Assembly (NCBI RefSeq): GCF_001557325.1
Contig: NZ_LSJS01000272.1
Span: 1 to 38,966, forward strand
Length of the DNA stretch: 38,966 nucleotides
From: Erythrobacter donghaensis
GTDB lineage: Bacteria; Pseudomonadota; Alphaproteobacteria; Sphingomonadales; Sphingomonadaceae
Direction: 5' to 3'
Position 1 is the first letter of the stretch. Each line of letters starts with the position of its first letter. A program made the translations under genes and the position numbers. The notes under the pieces are model-generated. The model was not told the origin of the DNA, made no database searches, and saw only the letters and a program-made list of their open reading frames with translations. Positions 7,623 through 17,541 of the stretch are shown here, piece by piece.

Positions 7623-8957
7623 TTGATCGAACTGAGCCAGCAGCGGTTTGAAGCCTTGGCCGGTTACACCCGCCTGCCGCAGATCGTTTTGCTGATCCAG
7701 GAGGCCGCATGGTTCTCGACGGAGGACGAACGGCTGCTCGGGCTGATAACCTGGGATAGATATGACCGCGACTTCGGCTGGATCGTGTTGGGGCGGGATC
7801 AGCGACTTTGCTACCGCGCGATCGATCAGGATGTGTCGCTTCCGACGTTCGTGGCCGCCAGGGAGCGCCTGAGCGAAGCCATCGATCGCCACGCGGCGCT
7901 TCCCGACGAAGCCTATCATCAGGGTGACGAACACGGCGCCCCGGTCGATTTCTTTGCGCCGCGCGTGCCTGTTGACCGCCTGAACCCGACCTTTCGCATT
8001 CTGACCGAAGAAGCCCGCTATTCACCGGCTCGCGAGCTGATCGCAGCGATGATGAGGTTTCACGAGGATGCCGACGGCAACTTCGTACAGCAATTCCAGA
8101 CCACGGCGTTCGATCCACGGATTTGGGAGCTCTATTTGTTCGCCGCTTTCACCGAGCTGGGCTACGCGGGTCAAGCCGATGTCGCCGTACCGGACTTCGT
8201 GCTGGCAGGACCGCGCGGCGAACTGGCGGTCGAGGCGACCACGGTCAATCCGCCCCAGCGCGGTACGGTTCCGCAACCGAAGACCGAGCGCGAGATCCGC
8301 GCGTTCGTCGACAATTATGTCCAGATAAAACTCGCGCGGGTGCTGACCCGTAAACTCAACCACCAGCCACCTTATTGGGCGTTGCCGGGGGTCGCCGATA
8401 TTCCGTTCGTGCTCGCCCTCCAGGATTTCCACGCGCCCGGCGCAATGAGCCGGATCGTGATGCCGGCGACCGAATATATCTTCGGGGTCCGGCATTCGAT
8501 CGTTGACGGGCAACGCCGGATCGAGCGGCTCGACGAGCATGTCTATGGCCGAAATCGCGAGCTTTCCCACTTCTTCGGTTTGCCGGGCTCGGAAAACGTC
8601 AGTGCGGTCATGCTCAATCCGTTGGGCACGATCACCAAGTTCAACCGGATGGGATATATCGCCGGGTTCGGCGATCGGCGCGTCAAGATGGTGCGTTCCG
8701 GCCTTCGGCGTGGTGAGCTCGACGACGATGGTCCCGCACCGAAAGAGTTCCGCCAGGAAGTGTACGCGCCTGACTATCGGGAAACGTGGATCGAGGGTGC
8801 TGTCATTCTCCACAATCCCAATGCGCGAGTGCCGCTCGACCCGGATCTCATTCCCGATGTGAACCACGAATTTCTGCAACCTGACGGCAGCATCATGTCG
8901 TTGCTCCCGCCGTTCCAGCCCTATATCTCGCATACCAGTGTGACGCTCGGCGACTGA
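7623..8957 (+). CDS. Unrecognised protein with PD-(D/E)XK-like core
   Basis: The 444-residue protein starts at TTG 7623 behind a strong AGGAAAGGA ribosome binding site; no ATG fits. Residues 165-210 read WELYLFAAFTELGY, VAVPDFVLAG, ELAVEATTVNP: a helix with E169, then D191, then E204-x-T206. This is the order of a PD-(D/E)XK nuclease, with Thr in place of the catalytic Lys. The N-terminal 130 residues and the C-terminal 220 residues (with VEATTVNPPQ and DIPFVLALQDFHAP) are unfamiliar. It sits between abiE and the STAND gene and is convergent with the latter. It could be an active nuclease variant or a degenerate binding protein. Defence role is inferred from location alone. Confidence 0.6.
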   Translation: MIELSQQRFEALAGYTRLPQIVLLIQEAAWFSTEDERLLGLITWDRYDRDFGWIVLGRDQRLCYRAIDQDVSLPTFVAARERLSEAIDRHAALPDEAYHQGDEHGAPVDFFAPRVPVDRLNPTFRILTEEARYSPARELIAAMMRFHEDADGNFVQQFQTTAFDPRIWELYLFAAFTELGYAGQADVAVPDFVLAGPRGELAVEATTVNPPQRGTVPQPKTEREIRAFVDNYVQIKLARVLTRKLNHQPPYWALPGVADIPFVLALQDFHAPGAMSRIVMPATEYIFGVRHSIVDGQRRIERLDEHVYGRNRELSHFFGLPGSENVSAVMLNPLGTITKFNRMGYIAGFGDRRVKMVRSGLRRGELDDDGPAPKEFRQEVYAPDYRETWIEGAVILHNPNARVPLDPDLIPDVNHEFLQPDGSIMSLLPPFQPYISHTSVTLGD

Positions 8958-8990
8958 CAGCTGCACGACATTCCGTGGCGGCGGCGCGCG

Positions 8991-11900
8991 CTAGACGCTG
9001 CTGGCTGCCAGCTCTTCCATATGCGTGCGGATCATTGCTGGGATGCTCGTCGAAGCGGCGGGGGCGCCGGCCAGCAACAACCGCGCGGCCGCGGCCAATG
9101 TTCGGTCCGGTTGCGCGAGAATCGCTTCGATCGGCGGCGCGTTGATGGCTGGCATCGCCAAGCGGAACCGCGAATCCTGCACCAATGTCGTCCAGCCGTC
9201 GAAGAGCCATGTAATGAACGGGTCGGCGACTCCGTCGCGCAGCTTTGAGATACGGGCATGGAGGAGCAGCCAAATCGCTGCCCAGCAGAATTCGGCAGGC
9301 CGCGCGGTGAGATCCTGGCGGAGCGCGTTGACCGCAATGGCAGCTCCCTCGCGATCGGTGGTCAATCCGGTGGCGCGGCCGGCCATACGTTCGAGGAGCG
9401 GATGTAAGGCGACGAGCTCGGGCGCCGCCAAGCCGGCTGCGATCACGGTGTCGACAGCGGCAAAGTCGCCGGCGATCGCGGTTGCGATCGCAAAGCTCAG
9501 CAGATAATCCTCCGCCCCGCGCAGAATCTCCGCGCTGGCATCACCGTCAATCACCGCGAGCGGAATCATGCCGCGCGCGGGATTCTTGAGGTCTTCGCCT
9601 AAATCGCGGCCGCCGCCTGATCCCACGATCTCGGACATCGTCGCGTGACGCCTGATCCGCGATACGAAATCGTCGGTGTCGTGCGCACCGATCGCGTTGC
9701 GGTCCTGCGCGATGGCGAGCGTAATCTCCGACGACAAGATCGGCCCGTCGGTCAGATAGTCTCGAAACTCGCGATAGAAGCCGGTCGGCTCGGCGAGCGC
9801 CTCATCGGCTTCGGCGAGAAAGTAGAAGGCAAGGTCGAGCGCGATCACGGGATGCGACCGGATCGCCTCCAGCGGGTCCGGATTGCTCGCGCATCCAGGG
9901 GAATACGGAACCTCCTGGTCCGCACCGGACAGGCGGCCGGTCAGCTCCTTGAACACCCATAGCATCGCGTGGCGCACGACCCGGTGGCAATGGGCTTCGT
10001 GCAGCGTCCCCTCGGGATCGAGGCTCGGCAAGCTGACCAGCGCGTCACGCAGCTTCACGATCGCGACATCCGGATGTCCGGCGCGGCATGCTGCATGCGC
10101 GGTGTCGGCGAGCAGCCCAACCGCCATCGCCCGCACCGCGGGCAGCGTAAGGGTCGACGCGATCGTCTGGGCGCGGTCGAACCAGTTCTGGGCCGCCGCC
10201 CAATCGCCGAGCTCTGCGGCGCTGATGCCGGCTTCGCGGGCGATATAGGCGCGCTCGATCGGATCTTGGCCGCCCTGTTCCGCCGCGGCGGTCAGCAGGG
10301 GCAGAGCCTCGGCATGATCGCGCCGGCGCCAATGTATCTTGGCGCGCGCCCGGACGAGAGCTATGTCGAATCCGAACCGCGTCTCGGCATCGGACAGGCA
10401 GGCGAGCGCCCGCTCGGCGTCGTTGCCGTTTTCGTCGAGGCAGACCGCCTGGGCGATCGCACAGCGCGCGGCCAGACCCGGGTTTGGCCAACCTATAGCG
10501 ATGTCCGCGCAAGCGGCGTAGTCGCTGGCGGCAGCTTCCCAATCGAATCCTTCTGTCTTCGATTCCTTGAGCCAGCCATGATTGACGAGGATCAAGAGGT
10601 CGCCGCGACCTGGCTGAAAAGACGAGAGGAACCGATCGCGCAGCGCGGGCTCCTCACGGTCGAGCCGTTCGATAAGGCTCCGAAATCCCGCGACCGTGCG
10701 GATATTGCGCATCTGGCCGGCGAGCAGGACGCCGCTGACATGGGGGTTGCCGACCGCCTTCGATTGAAAATTACCGCCGGCCGTGGCGAGACGCGGGTCA
10801 GTTGCAGTAAGCTTGTCGAAGCGCAGGAGCAGTTCGATCCAGTCGGGGAACAATTCTCCGGCGCGCGGATGCAGCAGCAGTTTCGAGAGGGCCAGACCTT
10901 CGAACAGGATTTCGCCCTTAACGTCGCCGCGCTCCCGCTCGAGGGCAGCCCAACATTGCTGCGCCGCCGACACCGAACCGTAGGGCAACAGCGCGAGAAG
11001 CTGGGCAAGCCGCAGCATCGCCGACGCCGCGAGATCCTGAGGGAAAATCGGAACATCGCTCGGAAACGATTGCAACTCGCCGACGAACGGGGCGATGATG
11101 TCGAGCATTTCGGAGTTGCAGGTGACCACACTGTGAGCGAAGGCGGCCACGAGCGTACCGTCCTCGCTGCAAAGCGCATGGTGCAACACCATTCCGGCAT
11201 CGAACACCGAGAGATCGCCGCTGCGCATCTTCGTGTCGGCGATGCAGTGATGGATCGCCCGGCACTCGTCGATGCTGAAGACATCCTGCGCCGCGCCTTC
11301 GAGCAGCGGCGATACGCGCAGCCTGTCGCGGCGCATCGGCTCAATCCACGGCCCGACAAGGCGGTCGAGTACAAGACCGGCAAGCGACACCGGTGGCGAT
11401 AGGCTGCCGAGTGCCATCGCCAGTCCGCGGTTGAAACTACCCTCGATCATGCTGGCGCGAAACAGCAGCAGCTGTGCTTCGGCGGGCATCGCCGCGACGA
11501 GCCGTTGGCGTACGGCACGTCGCTCTGCGCCAAGCTCGGTGTGCAGCTCGCCACCAAGCACCGCCGCCAGCGACGCGCGCGACCAATTCGCCGCCGAAAG
11601 ATGCAGGAGGGCCGCCATGGTCAACTGCGGATGTCCGCGAGACGTGGCGCGATAGACGGGACCGGCAAATTTGGCGTCGCCCCCTGTGAACGCGACGAGG
11701 TCGGCCACTTCCTCCTCGCTCAGATACGGAATTTCGACCACTGGCGTCGGAGCGGGCGACAATTGGTGCAGCGTAGCGGCGGTCGGCGCGCGGTAACTCG
11801 TTATGATCGCCGTTGCATCGCGACGTCGCAGACCGGCCATCACGCGAAGCAGCAGATCGCGGATCGCGGGATCGTCGATCTCGTTCAGATCGTCGAGAAT

Positions 11901-12992
11901 GATGCTCGTCGCCGACGATGCCGCCAATTCACCGAGCAGGAGTTGCAACCGCGCGGATGTATCTGCCGGGCTGAGATTGCGGAAATCGACGATTGCCCAT
12001 TGGCTATCGGTTGGCGCAGCGACGAGGCGCGCGAGGAGCGATTTACCCAGACCCGTCGCACCGGTCGCAAAGACAAGTCCAGCAGCGCGCCGGGTCTCAT
12101 CGAGCGCCATCACCAGCGGCGCACGCGGCGCGAGGATCGTGGGCAGCGGCAGCTCGGCGGAGGGGACCAACAGCGACGGACGCGAGAACGCACCGGTCCC
12201 CGCCGGCCCCTGGAATGCCGTCGCTAGCTGATCGACGGGCACAGCCACCATCGCCGTCTCGTCGATCAAGGCGAGCAAATCGGCCCGGCGCAATTGGCGG
12301 GGACCATCGGATACTGCGGTCATGAGCAGCCGCTCGACGACCGCCGGTAACACCGCCTTACCAACCTGGCTCGACAGTCGACGGGTCGACGCGACAAATT
12401 CGATCAGGCCCGCACCGAGGTCGGCACGGACGTCATCCAGGCCAGGGGCACCGCACGACCAATGGATGCGGGCGAGGAACTCGCGACGCAGCGCCGCGTC
12501 GGACAGCGAGGCAATATATGTCTTGGTCGCAGGTTTCAGATTGAGGTCTTCGAGCACCGTGCGCAACGGCGCGATATCGGCGCCAGCCGCCGCTTGGCGC
12601 CAATATCGCAGCGCGGATTCGCCGGCGATGCGTTGGTCCTTGCGACGCTCGAGGCCGATTGCCGCCGTCGTCAGATAATGGAGCGAAACAATGCGTCCGG
12701 GATTACGTGCGACGAGATCGACATAGGCATCGATCGCTGTGTACACATCAGCGGACTGGAGCGTAATGCTACCGCTAGTGGCCTTTACCTGCGTGCCAAT
12801 TAGCGCTTCGCGGCTCGCGATGGCATAGTCTTCCGCGACTTCCAGGTAGAGTAGCTCGCCGTCGGCCAAACCCAGCCAGGCAAGACCCGAAGTGTAGAGT
12901 TGATATCCGTAGCCGCGCAGAGAAGCGACCGCTTGGCGGGCTTTATCCCCCTGAGGCGCGTCGAGGCGCGGGCCAGATCCAAAGACATTCAT
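8991..12992 (-). CDS. STAND NTPase with N-terminal Cap4/DUF4297-like nuclease (Avs-like)
   Basis: The 1333-residue protein has three parts. Residues ~25-110, with RGYGYQLYTSGLAWL, YLEVAEDY and GTQVKATSG (Q68-V-K70), resemble the DUF4297/Cap4 PD-(D/E)XK nuclease that cleaves dsDNA in CBASS and Avs proteins. Residues ~290-480 form a P-loop NTPase with Walker A GATGLGKS (311-318) and Walker B IILDDLNEID (364-373). The C-terminal ~700 residues are alpha-helical with TPR-like stretches (AALPLLTAAAEQGG, ISAAELGDWAAAQNWF), the usual sensor region. This is the architecture of antiviral STAND ATPases, which oligomerise when the C-terminus recognises a phage protein and then degrade DNA. The start is ATG 12992, divergent from the restriction-modification gene. 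No frame breaks are seen over 4 kb. Confidence 0.78.
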   Translation of the reverse strand: MNVFGSGPRLDAPQGDKARQAVASLRGYGYQLYTSGLAWLGLADGELLYLEVAEDYAIASREALIGTQVKATSGSITLQSADVYTAIDAYVDLVARNPGRIVSLHYLTTAAIGLERRKDQRIAGESALRYWRQAAAGADIAPLRTVLEDLNLKPATKTYIASLSDAALRREFLARIHWSCGAPGLDDVRADLGAGLIEFVASTRRLSSQVGKAVLPAVVERLLMTAVSDGPRQLRRADLLALIDETAMVAVPVDQLATAFQGPAGTGAFSRPSLLVPSAELPLPTILAPRAPLVMALDETRRAAGLVFATGATGLGKSLLARLVAAPTDSQWAIVDFRNLSPADTSARLQLLLGELAASSATSIILDDLNEIDDPAIRDLLLRVMAGLRRRDATAIITSYRAPTAATLHQLSPAPTPVVEIPYLSEEEVADLVAFTGGDAKFAGPVYRATSRGHPQLTMAALLHLSAANWSRASLAAVLGGELHTELGAERRAVRQRLVAAMPAEAQLLLFRASMIEGSFNRGLAMALGSLSPPVSLAGLVLDRLVGPWIEPMRRDRLRVSPLLEGAAQDVFSIDECRAIHHCIADTKMRSGDLSVFDAGMVLHHALCSEDGTLVAAFAHSVVTCNSEMLDIIAPFVGELQSFPSDVPIFPQDLAASAMLRLAQLLALLPYGSVSAAQQCWAALERERGDVKGEILFEGLALSKLLLHPRAGELFPDWIELLLRFDKLTATDPRLATAGGNFQSKAVGNPHVSGVLLAGQMRNIRTVAGFRSLIERLDREEPALRDRFLSSFQPGRGDLLILVNHGWLKESKTEGFDWEAAASDYAACADIAIGWPNPGLAARCAIAQAVCLDENGNDAERALACLSDAETRFGFDIALVRARAKIHWRRRDHAEALPLLTAAAEQGGQDPIERAYIAREAGISAAELGDWAAAQNWFDRAQTIASTLTLPAVRAMAVGLLADTAHAACRAGHPDVAIVKLRDALVSLPSLDPEGTLHEAHCHRVVRHAMLWVFKELTGRLSGADQEVPYSPGCASNPDPLEAIRSHPVIALDLAFYFLAEADEALAEPTGFYREFRDYLTDGPILSSEITLAIAQDRNAIGAHDTDDFVSRIRRHATMSEIVGSGGGRDLGEDLKNPARGMIPLAVIDGDASAEILRGAEDYLLSFAIATAIAGDFAAVDTVIAAGLAAPELVALHPLLERMAGRATGLTTDREGAAIAVNALRQDLTARPAEFCWAAIWLLLHARISKLRDGVADPFITWLFDGWTTLVQDSRFRLAMPAINAPPIEAILAQPDRTLAAAARLLLAGAPAASTSIPAMIRTHMEELAASSV

Positions 12993-13329
12993 CGTAGCGC
13001 TCTACACGAACCGGCTCAGCTGCGGCGATCCTAGACTCGACCGTCGACATAAATTTTCTCACAAATTGAGAACGGCTAGAATTGCCACCCTGGACGAACG
13101 GCTGCTGTCAGGCCGCAGGTCATAACTGCCCAATCTCCAAAATTTTGGCGCCTGCCGTCAATGTCTCCAATCCCATTTTGCATAGCGCCAATCATACGAG
13201 ATGTCGTCTAACAATAACAATTCGCTAGGCATCGCAGCGCGATGCGAATCTACGCCTAGGGCTCCCCGCCAAGGAATCGCTTCATTCCTCCGTCAAAACT
13301 GGCTAGCTCGGGCTGACGGGAGGCGGCGT
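12993..13329. promoter_or_regulatory. Divergent intergenic region between STAND and restriction-modification genes
   Basis: These 337 bp hold no convincing gene. The frame of the plus-strand enzyme is open back to ATG 13201, but the encoded 43 residues start with a poly-Asn stretch and lack a ribosome binding site. The region is AT-richer than its neighbours, so promoters for both genes probably lie here. A 6-bp inverted repeat TTCTCA (13056-13061) and TGAGAA (13067-13072) could be an operator. GGGAGG at 13318-13323 is a strong Shine-Dalgarno six bases before the TTG at 13330. Confidence 0.45.
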
Positions 13330-16300
13330 TTGCATCAAGGTGCTTTATTCACAACAGATTGGCTGACGGAAGGGATCACGGCGACGCCGCAGTGGCTGGC
13401 GCTGGATGATGCCCGAATTACGCAATTGTGGGCGCAATCACGCCATTTGCTCGACGAACTTCTGAAGCGCAAAAATCCCACCGAGGCCGATACCGAGCAG
13501 AAGTTGATTTACCCGTTACTTGGGCTGCTGGGCTGGGATCATATTTCGGTTCAGCAAAATCTTACCGTCCGCGGGCGCAAAGATGTGCCGGATGCGCTGC
13601 TGTTTCCCGATGCAGATGCCGATGCCACCGCTAGTGGGCTGGAGCCGTGGCAGCGGTTCCGCCATGGCTCGGCGCTAGTGGAGGCCAAGCGCTGGGGGCG
13701 ACCGCTCGATCGGCAAGGCACGGGCGATCAAGGTGTCCCGTCCACCCAAATCATGCACTACCTGCAGCGTGCCAGCGTGGTTACCGAAGGCCGGATGCCA
13801 TGGGGCATTTTGACCAACGGGCGAAATTGGCGGCTGTATTATCAAAACGCGCTTTCGGTTGCCGAAGATTTTTTCGAGATCGACCTTGGCAAGCTGTTCG
13901 GTTTGCCTGGTTGCACACCCGAACTTTTTGACGTCGGCATGTCCCCCGAACACGCCTTTCGCCTGTTCGTTCTAGCGTTCGGGCGTGAGGCGTTCCTGCC
14001 GACCGAGCAAGGCCGCAGCTTCCATCTAATCGCGCTTGATGAAACGAAACGCTGGGAAGAGCGTGTCCGAAAGGATCTCGCCGAAACCGTCTTCTCGAAC
14101 GTGTTTCCCAAGTTGATCGCAGCGATCCCCTTGGCCGACCCCAATCGGCCTGCCGAGATCAATGCGACCTATGCAGAGGAAGTACGCTCCTCCGCGCTGT
14201 TCCTTCTCTACCGGCTGTTGTTCATTCTCTATGCCGAAGACCGCAATCTTCTGCCCGATGAGACTGGCCCCTATTCGCCTTATTGTCTCACCCGGCTGCG
14301 GCAGGAAATCGAGCAACTGGATAATGAGGGTCGCAAGCCCCTGGAGCGGAGCCACGCCTACTGGTCGCGGCTCGAAACGATCTTCGGGGCTATTGCCGAG
14401 GGCGACGACAGCCTTGGCATCCCGCCCTATAATGGTGGCCTATTCGATGCAGCGGAATCTCCGCTGCTCTCGCGTATCCGCTTGCCCGACACCGTGTTGG
14501 CTGAAGTCATATTGGCACTGTCGCACCGCCGCGAGGACGGGAGACTGCGTTACATCAACTATCGCGATCTTTCGGTGCAGCAGCTGGGCTCAATCTATGA
14601 ATCCATCCTCGAATATGGCGTGGAGCCAGATCTTGAGGCCCGCAGCGTCAAGCCGCGAGCCGACAATCAGGCCCGCCATCGTTCCGGGTCGTATTACACA
14701 CCCGAGCCACTGGTTTCGCTGATTATTGAGAAAACGGTCGGCCCGGTAGTTGCGGAAAAACGGGCAGCATTTGAGGCGGCCCACGGACAAGGGCTGAAAG
14801 GCGCGGAACTCGCCCAGCATGATCCAGCGATGGCGCTGCTCTCTTTGCGGATTGTTGATCCCGCAATGGGTAGCGGGCATTTTCTGGTCAGCCTGGTCGA
14901 TTGGCTCTCGGACAAAGTGCTCACCGCGATTGGGGACGCCGAGGAAATTGCGGGCGATAGCTATGCGTCGCCGCTGGTTCAAAACATTGCTGGCCTGCGT
15001 GAAGCCATCCTAGCCAACGCGCGCGACCATGGCTGGCCGATTGTCGAGGACCAGCTCGAGGACCGCCACATCGTCCGGCGCATGGTGCTCAAACGCTGCA
15101 TCCACGGCGTGGATCTCAACCGCATGGCCGTTGAGCTGGCCAAGGTCTCGCTCTGGCTACACAGCTTCACAGTCGGCGCACCGCTGTCTTTCCTCGATCA
15201 CCATCTGCGCTGCGGCAATTCTGTGCTGGGCGGATGGGTGCGCCCAACAATGGATTGGTTGCAGGCGCGCGGATCGCTGATCGCCAACAATCATCTTGCC
15301 CCGCTGGCCAATGTCGTGCGGCATATGGAAACCATTGAGGGGCTGACCGATACCGACCTGACCGAAGTGCACCAATCAAAGCAGCTCTTCGGCACCGTCG
15401 CGGAATCGAGCCGCCCGCTGAATGCCCTGCTGTCGCTGGTCAAAGCGGACGAGCTGATGGGCGTGCTGGAAACCAACGTAAAGCGTCCGCGCGAGACAGC
15501 AGCAGCAATCCGCGCCGATGGCGATAAACGCATCGCCGCCATGCCTGAAAAGACTGACAAGGAAAAAGCTGCCAAGGCCAAGGAAATCGAACGGATCGAC
15601 CGCGCCGCCACCCGTGCCGCAGAGGCCGAGCGCAAGTTCGATCAGGCCGAAGCATTGAAGCTGGTGTTCGAAGGCAGCTTCGGCGACCCGAGCCGTATCG
15701 CCAGCGGCGATCTGGCGATCATGGACGGCGATAGCGATGACGGGGCACAGGCCAGCCTGATGCCCGAAGTCAGGCCCGATGATCGCCGCCGCACAATGGC
15801 CAGCGGGATCATTGGCGATGCGCTGGGCCATGTGGCGCAGCAAAATTTCTTCAACTGGGAAATCGCTTTTCCCGGTGTCTGGGCAGAGCTTTCATCGAAC
15901 GCTCGCACCGGCGGCTTCGATGCCGTCATCGGCAATCCGCCCTATGTCCGGCAGGAAGAAATCAGCGCGATCAAACCCGCGCTCGCCAAGAGCTTTTCGA
16001 CCTATGCTGGCACGGCCGACCTCTATGTCTATTTCTATGAACAGGGGATCAAGCTGCTGCGGCCCGGCGGGCGTATGGGCTATGTCGTTACCAATAAATG
16101 GCTGAAGACCGGCTATGCCGAGGAACTGCGGCGACTGTTTGCCGAAGATGTCTGGATCGAATTCCTCGCCGATTTCGGCCATGCCAAGCATCTGTTTCCT
16201 GATGCAGATGTTTTCCCCTGCGTCATCAGCGTGCGCAAGCCGCTCGGCGAGGACGTGCCCCAAGAGTTCGATCTGGCCGTTATCCCGCGTGACGAGGTTC

Positions 16301-17472
16301 CGCGTGAAGGGCTGGCGCTGGCGGTGGATGCCGCGACCTACCGGGCAGCGCGATCAGACCTGACAGCAGAGCCCTGGGTGCTGGAGCCGCCGGATGTCGC
16401 CGCGCTGCTGCGCAAAATCCGCGAGCGCGGCGTGCCGCTGTCCGAATATGCCGGGGTCAGCCCGCTTTACGGGATCAAGACCGGCTTCAACGAAGCCTTC
16501 CTGATCGACACTGCGACGCGTGACCAACTGGTCCGCGACCATCCGGCGGCATCGGAGATCATCAAGCCCTACCTGCGTGGGCAGGATATTGGCCGCTGGT
16601 CGCCCGAATGGGCAGGGCTGTGGATGATCTTTGCTCGGCGTGGAGTCGACATTGAACAATACCCCAGCGTCCTGAGGCATCTGCAACGCTACCGCACTCA
16701 GCTGGAACCCAAGCCGGAGAACTGGGTGCCTCCGACAAAGGGGGCGGAATGGCCGGGAAGGAAAGCAGGGACCTACAAATGGTATGAAATTCAAGACTCC
16801 GTCGATTATCATGAGCGGTTCAACGAGCCCAAAATACTCATCCGGCGCATTGCGTTCTACGCGCAAATCTGTGCCGATAATGGCGACAATCTCCTGAATG
16901 ACTCGGCGCTGATATTGCCGACCACGGACCTTTGGCTACAGGTTTGCATGAATGCCCCAACCGGTTGGTACTTCATGTTCAAGAAGTTCCCGCACAAGAA
17001 GGACGAGGCGTTGGCACTCGACATTCCGTACGTGAGGAACTTCCCAATTCCACCGCTGGCTGATGATCAGCGAGATCGTGTCGCGGAATTGGTAGCTCTG
17101 GCAAAGCAATCGCAGGATGCGATAAATCGTGCGGAATCGTCATTGGCCGATTGGCTTCAGATCGAGTTTTCAAATGTGCAGGTCAATACCGCCCTCCGCC
17201 AAGCCAGCCTTCTCGACAGCGATGGCTTCATTGCCGCTGTCCGTGCCGCTTTGCCGCGCCGCCAGTCGCTGACGCCCACCCAGCTGCGCCAGCTCCGTGA
17301 TGCCTTTGCCGAAACCGCCGAACCCGCACGCACCGCGCGAGGCGAACTGCTCGCCCACGAACGCGCCCTCGCGGCCATGGTTGAACGTGCCTACGGCCTG
17401 ACGGAAGACGAAGTCGCGCTGATGTGGCGCACCGCCCCGCCGCGTATGCCCCTTCCGCCTCCTCTTGATTGA
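13330..17472 (+). CDS. Type IIG restriction-modification enzyme (Eco57I-like)
   Basis: The 1380-residue protein carries restriction and modification in one chain. A nuclease-type N-terminus has DVPDALLF and ALVEAKRWGRP (PD...ExK). The adenine-N6 methyltransferase core has motif I DPAMGSGHF and motif IV NPPYVRQEE, about 350 residues apart. A C-terminal TaqI-like specificity region follows (LYGIKTGFNEAFLI, IIKPYLRGQDIGRW). TTG 13330 is chosen over ATG 13201 because GGGAGG lies six bases before it and the resulting N-terminus (HQGALFTTDWLTEGI) begins where the family alignment normally starts. Such enzymes methylate one recognition site and cut nearby unmodified DNA. No separate methyltransferase or specificity gene is present. 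Convergent with the RHH gene. Confidence 0.9.
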   Translation: MHQGALFTTDWLTEGITATPQWLALDDARITQLWAQSRHLLDELLKRKNPTEADTEQKLIYPLLGLLGWDHISVQQNLTVRGRKDVPDALLFPDADADATASGLEPWQRFRHGSALVEAKRWGRPLDRQGTGDQGVPSTQIMHYLQRASVVTEGRMPWGILTNGRNWRLYYQNALSVAEDFFEIDLGKLFGLPGCTPELFDVGMSPEHAFRLFVLAFGREAFLPTEQGRSFHLIALDETKRWEERVRKDLAETVFSNVFPKLIAAIPLADPNRPAEINATYAEEVRSSALFLLYRLLFILYAEDRNLLPDETGPYSPYCLTRLRQEIEQLDNEGRKPLERSHAYWSRLETIFGAIAEGDDSLGIPPYNGGLFDAAESPLLSRIRLPDTVLAEVILALSHRREDGRLRYINYRDLSVQQLGSIYESILEYGVEPDLEARSVKPRADNQARHRSGSYYTPEPLVSLIIEKTVGPVVAEKRAAFEAAHGQGLKGAELAQHDPAMALLSLRIVDPAMGSGHFLVSLVDWLSDKVLTAIGDAEEIAGDSYASPLVQNIAGLREAILANARDHGWPIVEDQLEDRHIVRRMVLKRCIHGVDLNRMAVELAKVSLWLHSFTVGAPLSFLDHHLRCGNSVLGGWVRPTMDWLQARGSLIANNHLAPLANVVRHMETIEGLTDTDLTEVHQSKQLFGTVAESSRPLNALLSLVKADELMGVLETNVKRPRETAAAIRADGDKRIAAMPEKTDKEKAAKAKEIERIDRAATRAAEAERKFDQAEALKLVFEGSFGDPSRIASGDLAIMDGDSDDGAQASLMPEVRPDDRRRTMASGIIGDALGHVAQQNFFNWEIAFPGVWAELSSNARTGGFDAVIGNPPYVRQEEISAIKPALAKSFSTYAGTADLYVYFYEQGIKLLRPGGRMGYVVTNKWLKTGYAEELRRLFAEDVWIEFLADFGHAKHLFPDADVFPCVISVRKPLGEDVPQEFDLAVIPRDEVPREGLALAVDAATYRAARSDLTAEPWVLEPPDVAALLRKIRERGVPLSEYAGVSPLYGIKTGFNEAFLIDTATRDQLVRDHPAASEIIKPYLRGQDIGRWSPEWAGLWMIFARRGVDIEQYPSVLRHLQRYRTQLEPKPENWVPPTKGAEWPGRKAGTYKWYEIQDSVDYHERFNEPKILIRRIAFYAQICADNGDNLLNDSALILPTTDLWLQVCMNAPTGWYFMFKKFPHKKDEALALDIPYVRNFPIPPLADDQRDRVAELVALAKQSQDAINRAESSLADWLQIEFSNVQVNTALRQASLLDSDGFIAAVRAALPRRQSLTPTQLRQLRDAFAETAEPARTARGELLAHERALAAMVERAYGLTEDEVALMWRTAPPRMPLPPPLD

Positions 17473-17541
17473 CGGCTTGGCAGCTTCAACACTTAGCTGA
17501 CTGGCAGAACGACCCGATTATCAGCGGGGGGAGTGGTCGCT

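Noticed and set aside
9969..11402. 477-codon plus-strand ORF
   Set aside because: Lies entirely antisense to the STAND gene; Arg/Gln-rich with no domain, a typical GC-rich shadow frame.
13201..13329. N-terminal extension of the restriction-modification enzyme from ATG 13201
   Set aside because: No ribosome binding site, poly-Asn low-complexity start, and a strong GGGAGG before TTG 13330.
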